Assembly: GCA_022562835.1 (NCBI GenBank)
Contig: JADFOM010000006.1
Location: 1-21,350, forward strand
DNA: 21,350 nt
Source of the DNA: Acidobacteriota bacterium
GTDB lineage: Bacteria > Actinomycetota > Acidimicrobiia > Acidimicrobiales > SHLQ01
Reading direction: 5' to 3'
The notes under the pieces were generated by a model that saw nothing but the letters and a program-made list of their open reading frames with translations, was not told the origin of the DNA and did no database searches. The translations under genes and the position numbers were made by a program. Positions 16,107 through 21,350 of this stretch are shown here, piece after piece (position 1 is the first letter of the stretch; every line of letters begins with the position of its first letter).

Positions 16107-17842
16107 GCCACGGCCGCCTGACCGAGCTGGGATTCGACGATCTCTGTGTAGGTCGGACAGCCGACGGTGAGTTCGTCGTGAGTGCCTCTCCCGACGATCT
16201 CACCGTCTTCGACCACAAGAATCTGATCGGCTTCGGAGATCGTGGAGACCCGTTGGGCGACGACCAACACCGCCACACTGGCGGTGTGCGGAACAAGCGC
16301 CGCCCGTAAACGCGCGTCGGTGGCGAGATCGAGTGCCGAAAACGAATCATCGAATACCAATATTTCGGGCTTGACGACCAGTGCCCGCGCGATCGAAAGT
16401 CGCTGGCGTTGCCCACCGGAGACGTTGGTTCCACCCTGGGTGATCTCGCTGTCGATCCCGTCGGGCATTGCGGCTACGAAGTCGGACGCCTGCGCGATCT
16501 CAAGCGCCTGCCATAGTTCGGCGTCGGTCGCGTCGGGACGCCCGAAGCGCAGGTTGGTGGCTACTGTTCCGGAGAACAGATAGGGGCGCTGGGGGACGTA
16601 CCCGATCTTGGACCAGAGCAGGTCGGGGTCGAGTTCGCGGACATCCACGCCGTCGACAAGGACCGCTCCGGATGTGACCTCGAACAGCCTGGGAACAAGG
16701 TTGACGAGCGTCGACTTTCCTGCCCCTGTGCTACCGATGATGGCTGTTGTCTCACCTGGTTCGATACAGAACGAAACGTCGTGCAAGACGGCGTGTTCAG
16801 CGCCGGGATATCCGAACCCGACGTTTCGGAATTCGAGCGTGCCGTGACGTTCCACTTCGGTGATCGGCGTCGCAGCGGCGTGTATCGAGGGTTCGGTGTC
16901 GAGGATCTCGACGATGCGTTCGGCCGCCACGGCCGCACGGGGCAACATCGACACCATGAAAGTTGCCATCACAACCGCCATAAGGATTTGGATCATGTAG
17001 CTCAGGTAGGCGATGAGGGAACCGATCTGCATGGACCCGGCGCTGATCCGGTCTGCACCAACCCACAGAACTGCGAGGCTCGACATGTTGATTACCAGCA
17101 TCACCATCGGGAACATGCCTGCCTGAAGCCGCCCTGCGCGCAACGAGGTGTCGGTGAGTTCGGTGTTGGCATCTGCGAAGCGCGCTACTTCCTCAGGTTC
17201 GCGGACGAACGCCCGCACAACGCGCATTCCGCTGATCTGCTCGCGCAACACGAGGTTGACCCGATCGATGCGTTCCTGCATGAGCTGGAAGGCCGGAACC
17301 ATCCGGACGACGAAGTTGCCGAGCAAGAACACAGCAGCGGGGATCGCAACAGCGGGCACTACGGCGAGGCCCACGTCTTCGCGCATCGCCATGGTCATGC
17401 CGATTACCATCGTCAGCGGCGCTGCGATCATCAGCGTCGTGCCCATGACGACGACCTGTTGAACTTGTTGCACATCGTTGGTGATCCGGGTGATGAGTGA
17501 CGGAGCCCCGAACTGACCGACCTCCCGTGCACTGAACTCGGTGACACGGTGGAACAGGTCGCGGCGTACGTCTCTGCCAAAACCCATCGCGGCTCGTGCG
17601 CCATACCAAACCGCTGGGATGGCGAAGGTGATCTGGAGCAGCGTAAAGAAGGTCATGACGAGACCAATTTGACGGATGTAGTCGTTGTCACCGGCGAGGA
17701 CACCGTCGTTGATGATGTTGGCGTTGAGACTCGGCAGTGTCATCGCAGCGAATGTCTGAATCGTCTGCAGCGCGACCACCACAAGAAGGGTCCTTGAATA
17801 CGGTCCTAGCAGGTGGCTCTTGAGGAGCTGGCGAAGCTTCAT
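16103..17842 (-). CDS. ABC exporter half-transporter, degenerate-site subunit
   Basis: A 579-residue half-transporter with six predicted helices (about 17-300) and a nucleotide-binding domain from 335. Walker A is GSTGAGKST (370-378), the Q-loop Gln418 and the signature a canonical NVSGGQRQ (473-480). Two catalytic residues are replaced: Walker B reads ILVFDDS with Asp499 in place of glutamate, and the H-loop reads VAQRVST with Gln530 in place of histidine. These changes inactivate one ATP site in heterodimeric exporters such as TM287/288 and BmrCD, while its intact signature completes the working site of the partner. The gene overlaps the TetR stop (ATGA) at its 5' end and the partner's start at its 3' end, so all three form one translationally coupled operon. 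Confidence 0.93.
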   Translation of the reverse strand: MKLRQLLKSHLLGPYSRTLLVVVALQTIQTFAAMTLPSLNANIINDGVLAGDNDYIRQIGLVMTFFTLLQITFAIPAVWYGARAAMGFGRDVRRDLFHRVTEFSAREVGQFGAPSLITRITNDVQQVQQVVVMGTTLMIAAPLTMVIGMTMAMREDVGLAVVPAVAIPAAVFLLGNFVVRMVPAFQLMQERIDRVNLVLREQISGMRVVRAFVREPEEVARFADANTELTDTSLRAGRLQAGMFPMVMLVINMSSLAVLWVGADRISAGSMQIGSLIAYLSYMIQILMAVVMATFMVSMLPRAAVAAERIVEILDTEPSIHAAATPITEVERHGTLEFRNVGFGYPGAEHAVLHDVSFCIEPGETTAIIGSTGAGKSTLVNLVPRLFEVTSGAVLVDGVDVRELDPDLLWSKIGYVPQRPYLFSGTVATNLRFGRPDATDAELWQALEIAQASDFVAAMPDGIDSEITQGGTNVSGGQRQRLSIARALVVKPEILVFDDSFSALDLATDARLRAALVPHTASVAVLVVAQRVSTISEADQILVVEDGEIVGRGTHDELTVGCPTYTEIVESQLGQAAVA

Positions 17843-18408
17843 GGACTCGCCGCGATGCCGTGAAGGAAGACCTCAGCTATCTCCGAAGCAGGGACGGGAT
17901 CGCCGACGAGCATCGGATGCGACATCGAGAGAGTGAGCGCCTTGAGTATCCGCGCAGCACGTGCTGGTTCGATGCGCAGATCCGTGTCAGCTGATTCGAA
18001 CAGCTCGGTAAGTGCGACCGATTCAGCCAACGGCCGCGCCGCTTGTTCTTGAAGCTTCGGACCGAGGTTCGCGACTAGCCGCATCAGATCGACGAGGCGG
18101 CGTTGAATTATTTCCGTCGCCACGCGGACGCGTGTGTCGAACCGAAACGATGCGTCAATCTCGGCCAGTTCGTCTTCGAGCGACTGTGGATCGAGAGCGG
18201 CTTCAAGGGTGGCCGAGAGCACTTCATCCTTGTCGGCAAAAACTCCGAAGATGGTGCCCTCAGCGATCCCGGCTGCGCTGGCGATCTGGCGCGAAGTAAC
18301 CGATTCACCGAACTCGATGAGCAGTGGGCGCACCGCTTCGATGATCGCAGCGCGCCGCTGCGAGGGTGGTAGTGCTGCGGCGCGGCGCACCGTGTTGGTT
18401 TCTGCCAT
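17839..18408 (-). CDS. TetR-family transcriptional regulator
   Basis: A 189-residue TetR-type repressor. The helix-turn-helix is at about 37-58 (VTSRQIASAAGIAEGTIFGVF, then ADKDEVLSATL), with the conserved GxxxGTIFxxFxxKDEVL pattern. The rest is the helical ligand-binding and dimerisation domain, which gives no clue to ligand. The start is ATG 18408; the frame also extends to a TTG at 18417, which is less likely. There is no ribosome site, but TACCGT lies 8 nt upstream, consistent with a leaderless message. A 24-bp perfect palindrome directly abuts that box, so the protein probably represses its own operon. Its stop overlaps the start of the ABC transporter, so it most likely controls exporter expression in response to a substrate. 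Confidence 0.93.
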   Translation of the reverse strand: MAETNTVRRAAALPPSQRRAAIIEAVRPLLIEFGESVTSRQIASAAGIAEGTIFGVFADKDEVLSATLEAALDPQSLEDELAEIDASFRFDTRVRVATEIIQRRLVDLMRLVANLGPKLQEQAARPLAESVALTELFESADTDLRIEPARAARILKALTLSMSHPMLVGDPVPASEIAEVFLHGIAASP

Positions 18409-18416
18409 GACTAACA

Positions 18417-18422
18417 ACGGTA
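18417..18422 (-). promoter_or_regulatory. -10 box of the TetR-ABC operon (leaderless)
   Basis: On the minus strand TACCGT matches TAnnnT and ends 8 nt before the ATG at 18408, so transcription would start close to the start codon. A TTGACA on the same strand at 18453 to 18448 is 25 nt away, too far for a normal -35. Confidence 0.4.
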
Positions 18423-18445
18423 GCTGAGTGAGCGCTCACTCAGCT
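18422..18445. promoter_or_regulatory. TetR operator, 24-bp perfect palindrome
   Basis: The half-site AGCTGAGTGAGC (18422-18433) is followed directly by its exact reverse complement (18434-18445). The core TGAGTGAGCGCTCACTCA is the type of site bound by TetR-family dimers. It lies 14 bases before the TetR ATG and touches the presumed -10 box, so binding would block RNA polymerase. It is about 120 bases from the divergent P450 start and could influence that gene too. Confidence 0.8.
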
Positions 18446-18563
18446 CTTGTCAATGAATGACATCGGTCACAACCGCCGGCTCGCCGGCAAGGGCCGTGAG
18501 ACTCCGCCCAATGCCTGACGCGGGTGTTAGTTTCTTACTCATCGGCGAAGAGGGGTGCCCATC

Positions 18564-19739
18564 GTGAAATACGAACAGCCCAATTACGACGACTGGGAGG
18601 ATGCGCAACCCCACGAAATGTGGGCACATGCGCGCGAACATTGCCCCGTCATCGAGTACCCGGGCAACGAGTGGAATCCGACACCGTCGTTCATGACTAC
18701 TCGATTCGCAGAAGCCGACGCTGTGTTGCGTGACCAGCGCACATTCTCAGCTTCGATCAACGCCGACGCAATGGGTCCCTTCATGGGCGAGCTAATGCTC
18801 GGCCTAGATGGAGCCGAACATCGCATCTACCGCAACCTGGTCGCCCACGCCTTTCGGAGGTCGTCGCTCGAGCGTTGGCGGACCGAACTCATCGATCCGC
18901 TCATCACACAACTGCTCGACGACATCGCGCCGCGAGGCAGCGCCGAACTCGTGGCGGACCTGACCTCCAAATACCCGGTGCAGGTGATTTGTGGCATCGT
19001 CGGCGTTCCCACCGAGGATCACGAACAGTTCAACGAATGGGCGGTATCGATCAACTACGGCCCGCTGAACCCCGAAGAGGGTCGTGCTGCATCTCTGGCG
19101 ATGGTCGAATATCTCGCGCCCCTCATCGAGCAGCGTCGTAGCGAACCAACCGGCGACCTGCTCTCCGAACTCGTACATGCAGAGATCGAGGGCGAACGTC
19201 TCAGCGAGGAGAAGCTCTACGGATTCCTCCGACTGCTGCTGCCGGCCGGTGCAGAGACCACCTACCGCATGTTCGGCAATTGTCTTGTGGCACTGCTCTC
19301 GGATCCGGACCTGCATCGACGGGTGCGTAACGACCGCACACTGATCCCCGCCTTAATCGAGGAGACACTGCGCTGGGAGACGTCGGTCAACATGGTCAGC
19401 CGCATTGCTACGACCAATACCGAACTCGGCGGATGTCCAATTCCCAAAGGCGCCCCGGTCACCGTGCTGAACGGGTCAGCTGGCCGCGACGAAACCCGCT
19501 GGAAGTCACCGGACCGCTTTGACATCGATCGCGAACCTGTCAAACATCTCGCGTTCGGCACCGGGGAACACCAATGCCTGGGCATGCATCTCGCCCGTCT
19601 CGAACTCGAAGTTGGAATCGCGGCCGTGCTCGACCGCCTCGCGAATCTTGCTCTTGATCCGGCTCATGACGAGCCCGTGATCAGCGGTTACGCGTTTCGT
19701 GGCCCAAATGAGCTACACGTCATCTACGACCGGAGCTGA
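18564..19739 (+). CDS. Cytochrome P450
   Basis: A 391-residue soluble bacterial P450, the normal length. Landmarks are the C-helix HRIYR (His86-Arg90), the oxygen-activating I-helix AGAETT at 228-233, the K-helix EETLR with Glu267 and Arg270, and the haem loop FGTGEHQCLG at 331-340 with Cys338 as haem ligand. Everything needed for monooxygenase activity is present; the substrate is unknown. It resembles the general CYP pattern of steroid- and fatty-acid-hydroxylating actinobacterial P450s. No ferredoxin or reductase gene adjoins. The start GTG 18564 has GAGGGG 8 nt upstream; GTG 18555 lies too close to that site. It is divergent from the TetR-ABC operon and convergent with the SalK-like gene. 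Confidence 0.94.
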   Translation: MKYEQPNYDDWEDAQPHEMWAHAREHCPVIEYPGNEWNPTPSFMTTRFAEADAVLRDQRTFSASINADAMGPFMGELMLGLDGAEHRIYRNLVAHAFRRSSLERWRTELIDPLITQLLDDIAPRGSAELVADLTSKYPVQVICGIVGVPTEDHEQFNEWAVSINYGPLNPEEGRAASLAMVEYLAPLIEQRRSEPTGDLLSELVHAEIEGERLSEEKLYGFLRLLLPAGAETTYRMFGNCLVALLSDPDLHRRVRNDRTLIPALIEETLRWETSVNMVSRIATTNTELGGCPIPKGAPVTVLNGSAGRDETRWKSPDRFDIDREPVKHLAFGTGEHQCLGMHLARLELEVGIAAVLDRLANLALDPAHDEPVISGYAFRGPNELHVIYDRS

Positions 19740-19754
19740 GACCAGTTTCAGGGG

Positions 19755-19783
19755 CACCTCCGCAAGGACCTAGCAAGGAGGTG
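19755..19783. terminator. Possible bidirectional terminator
   Basis: CACCTCC (19755-19761) and GGAGGTG (19777-19783) are reverse complements separated by 15 nt, in the 56-base gap between the convergent P450 and SalK-like genes. Flanking GG/GCC bases could extend the stem with a bulge. There is no T-tract. Confidence 0.4.
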
Positions 19784-19795
19784 TGCCGAACTAGA

Positions 19796-20629
19796 TCAGC
19801 CGCCCAGACGAGCAAACGCCCCGTCGGCTTGGAGTGCTCGTCGCAGTGGTCGCAGCAGTTCGAGCAACCGAGTGACCTGTTCCTCGCCAATCGACTCGGC
19901 CATCGCATGACATGCTCGATCTGTGCGGTTCTCGATGTCGCCGCGGAACTCTTGACCTGCTTCGGTCAAGCTGCCGTCGCTGTCGGTCAAGCCGAGTTCG
20001 ACAAATCGGCTCAGGGTCTCAGCCCAGGCGGACTCGGACCAATGACGGGTGCGCATCAGTATGTCGGCGGGGACCTGGCCGGTCCCTGCATGTAACACGA
20101 GCGCCTCGAGCGCGTTGACCGGTGCGGACACCAGCGCGGCAACGTGCGCGTCACCCCGCCACTCACGCAACACGGTGATCTGCTGCCAGAGGCACGTGTG
20201 AGCATCATCTGGCAGCGCGATCGATGAATTGGCGGCTGCGAGCGGCCTTCCCTCGAAGCCGATGTTCGCGATCACGCTCCCTACAATTTCTGATGCTTCG
20301 TCGATGTGGGTCGGGTCGATGTCGGCCCATGCGCGGTCGAGCACCCGTCGTGCGCCTCGTAGCCGGGCCGCCTCGATGTCTGTGGGTTTCGCCACATCCC
20401 ATGCCGATGGGATCGCCGCCCGCACGAACTCTGGGTTGAAGTTGAAGAAGGTGGCGACCACTACCTCCGCTGGCACCGCCCCAAGCGGAGCCGCACGACT
20501 GGCGAAGTATGGCTGAGCGTCGGTCAGACCGAGCGACCGGTATTCCTCGGCGGCTTCTGGCGCGAAGTAGATGAATCCATGCAACAAGTTCAGGTTTGCC
20601 CCGAGCTTCGCGATTACGCCGAGATCCAT
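19796..20629 (-). CDS. SCO6745/SalK-like family protein
   Basis: A 277-residue protein of the SCO6745 (SalK-like) family common in actinobacteria. The diagnostic opening is LHGFIYFAPEAAEEYRSLGL (16-35) and YFASRAAPLGAVPAEVVVATFFNFNP (about 41-66), followed by a long helical middle. The C-terminal part (WSESAWAETLSRFVELGLTDSDGSLTEAGQEF) looks like a MarR-type winged helix and is often read as a DNA- or cofactor-binding module. Biochemical function is unestablished; the family name comes from a lantibiotic locus, which is no evidence of that role here. The ATG at 20629 has no ribosome site, but TAGTGT (20641 to 20636) lies 6 nt ahead, so leaderless transcription is likely. It is downstream of a small membrane protein gene and convergent with the P450 gene. 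Confidence 0.85.
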   Translation of the reverse strand: MDLGVIAKLGANLNLLHGFIYFAPEAAEEYRSLGLTDAQPYFASRAAPLGAVPAEVVVATFFNFNPEFVRAAIPSAWDVAKPTDIEAARLRGARRVLDRAWADIDPTHIDEASEIVGSVIANIGFEGRPLAAANSSIALPDDAHTCLWQQITVLREWRGDAHVAALVSAPVNALEALVLHAGTGQVPADILMRTRHWSESAWAETLSRFVELGLTDSDGSLTEAGQEFRGDIENRTDRACHAMAESIGEEQVTRLLELLRPLRRALQADGAFARLGG

Positions 20630-20635
20630 CGGGCC

Positions 20636-20659
20636 ACACTAGTTCGACAATCGCGAACT
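20636..20659 (-). promoter_or_regulatory. Leaderless promoter and inverted repeat of the SalK-like gene
   Basis: TAGTGT (20641 to 20636, minus strand) ends 6 nt before the ATG at 20629. Overlapping and just upstream is an inverted repeat, AGTTCG (20641-20646) and CGAACT (20654-20659), with a 7-nt spacer that could be an operator. Confidence 0.4.
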
Positions 20660-20679
20660 CTCTGATCCCGTTGAGTCGT

Positions 20680-20886
20680 TCAGATGTTGTTGCGATGCGC
20701 AAGAAACGGCAAGAACGCCAAAACCCCGGCGGCGAACCAAAGACTGATACCGATCTGAGGACTGACGGTCATACCAATGATCGACCCGGCTACAAAGGCG
20801 AGTCCTGACAGTACCCAGGCACCTATTCGCACGCGCCTCGTCGCGAGTACCGATGTCGGGGGCGACGATCGATCCGAAGAGGTCAT
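20680..20886 (-). CDS. Small two-helix membrane protein
   Basis: A 68-residue protein of unknown function. After a short polar N-terminus (TSSDRSSPPTSVLATRRVRI) come two hydrophobic segments, GAWVLSGLAFVAGSIIGMTV (about 22-41) and ISLWFAAGVLAFLPFL (about 47-62), ending in HRNNI. It is presumably in the cytoplasmic membrane with both ends on the same side. I started it at the ATG whose downstream residues look like a membrane protein; the frame extends further upstream but that part is Arg/Ser-rich and overlaps the divergent gene. It precedes the SalK-like gene by 50 nt and is divergent from the thioesterase gene at 20934. The short length lowers confidence. Confidence 0.55.
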   Translation of the reverse strand: MTSSDRSSPPTSVLATRRVRIGAWVLSGLAFVAGSIIGMTVSPQIGISLWFAAGVLAFLPFLAHRNNI

Positions 20887-20919
20887 GGCGCGCACGCTAC
20901 CGCGGCCACGGCACGGCGA

Positions 20920-20925
20920 TAGGGT
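20920..20925 (+). promoter_or_regulatory. -10 box of the thioesterase gene (leaderless)
   Basis: TAGGGT matches TAnnnT and ends 8 nt before the ATG at 20934, in a 47-base divergent gap. No ribosome site is present, so leaderless transcription is likely. Confidence 0.45.
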
Positions 20926-20933
20926 CCCGCACC

Positions 20934-21350
20934 ATGTCCGAGACGACGTTCGTACCCGACGGTGAGTGGCTAATTCCTCAACCACGCGCCGCTGGACCAT
21001 GGTTCGCCGGAGTGCAGCACGGCGGCGCTATCACGGGGTTGATCGCCCGAGCGATCGAAGCGTTGCCGTCCGCGGAACCGATGTTCGTCACCCGCATGAG
21101 TTTCGACATGAGCCGCAAGGTGCCGATGGGTCGAACGCGTGTCGAAGCCGAACCGGTGCGCGACGGACGCCGCGTTCAGTCGATCGAGTGCCGCTACATC
21201 GTCGAGGACGAAATTGTCGCCCGGGCAACCGCAACCCGAATCCGCATCGACAAGACCGTTATGGCCGATGGAGACGCCGTCCTCGAGGGCACGACGGACG
21301 TTCCCCCGGCCACACCCGACGAAGTGCCCGAGATGCAGTACACCAATGAC
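20934..21350 (+). CDS. Acyl-CoA thioesterase-like protein (partial, 3' end beyond window)
   Basis: The first 139 codons of a gene still open at the window end. The protein begins MSETTFVPDGEWLIPQPRA, then GPWFAGVQHGGAITGLIARAIE (about 21-42), MFVTRMSFDMSRKVPMG and TRVEAEPVRDGRRVQSIECRY. This is the hotdog thioesterase pattern of the TesB-like/4HBT_3 family seen in actinobacteria: a QHGGA-type turn before the central helix, then paired strands with GRRV. It probably hydrolyses or binds an acyl-CoA; the C-terminal half, and so full length, cannot be seen. The start is ATG 20934, just after a likely leaderless promoter; it is divergent from the small membrane protein gene. Confidence 0.8.
   Translation, partial: MSETTFVPDGEWLIPQPRAAGPWFAGVQHGGAITGLIARAIEALPSAEPMFVTRMSFDMSRKVPMGRTRVEAEPVRDGRRVQSIECRYIVEDEIVARATATRIRIDKTVMADGDAVLEGTTDVPPATPDEVPEMQYTND

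Noticed and set aside
16781..17500. His- and Asp-rich plus-strand frame of 239 codons
   Set aside because: It is antisense to the transmembrane domain and start of the nucleotide-binding domain of the ABC half-transporter; the His/Asp richness arises from complementing hydrophobic codons.
18448..18453. Perfect TTGACA (minus strand) as the -35 of the TetR operon
   Set aside because: The spacing to the best -10 (TACCGT) is 25 nt, too long for a normal promoter; kept only as a note.
20966..21349. Plus-strand Arg-rich frame of 127 codons at the window end
   Set aside because: A different frame starting at 20934 encodes a recognisable hotdog thioesterase and runs open to the edge.

Overview
The window is GC-rich, densely packed bacterial DNA that reads as an actinobacterial chromosome. 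Supporting signs are frequent GTG starts, probable leaderless promoters (a TAnnnT box 6-8 nt before the start codon), a SalK/SCO6745-like protein, and many SDR, acyl-CoA dehydrogenase, P450, hotdog thioesterase and ferritin-like diiron genes. An environmental member of the Acidimicrobiia or a relative would fit, but no marker gene is present and the taxonomy is an inference. I see no rRNA, tRNA, CRISPR array, transposase or integrase.

Layout. 1-833: an orphan gene on the minus strand for a protein resembling uncharacterised proteins of planctomycetes and viral metagenomes, followed by a strong hairpin. 926-2956 (+): a three-gene run of VOC-fold protein, carboxymuconolactone-decarboxylase/AhpD-like protein and DUF4380/mutarotase-like protein. 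11055-3003 (-): six co-oriented genes, in transcription order SDR, SDR, FAD2-like fatty acid desaturase, AlgI-type MBOAT acyltransferase, a tandem-domain SGNH protein whose start overlaps the MBOAT stop (TGATG), and a ferritin-like diiron protein. 11201-12037 (+): a third SDR, divergent from the first. 13308-12106 (-): an acyl-CoA dehydrogenase, divergent from a double-hotdog thioesterase-like gene at 13402-14133 (+), which ends at a perfect hairpin. 18408-14202 (-): a TetR regulator and two ABC half-transporters with start/stop overlaps, preceded by a 24-bp perfect palindrome. 18564-19739 (+): a cytochrome P450 divergent from the TetR operon. 20886-19796 (-): a small membrane protein and a SalK-like protein. 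20934-end (+): the 5' part of an acyl-CoA thioesterase-like gene.

Functionally, most genes suit an aerobic heterotroph processing lipids, steroids or other hydrophobic compounds: P450 hydroxylation, SDR oxidation, acyl-CoA dehydrogenation, thioester hydrolysis and fatty acid desaturation. The best-defined multi-gene systems are (i) the MBOAT plus tandem SGNH pair, which looks like a machine for O-acylating an extracellular polymer or envelope glycan, and (ii) the TetR-controlled heterodimeric ABC exporter, whose two nucleotide-binding domains show complementary active-site degeneration as in TM287/288-type transporters.

The items most worth a second look are the tandem SGNH protein, the planctomycete/virus-like orphan, the leaderless promoters and the TetR operator. 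No intergenic stretch exceeds 300 bases; the longest is 9173-9359.
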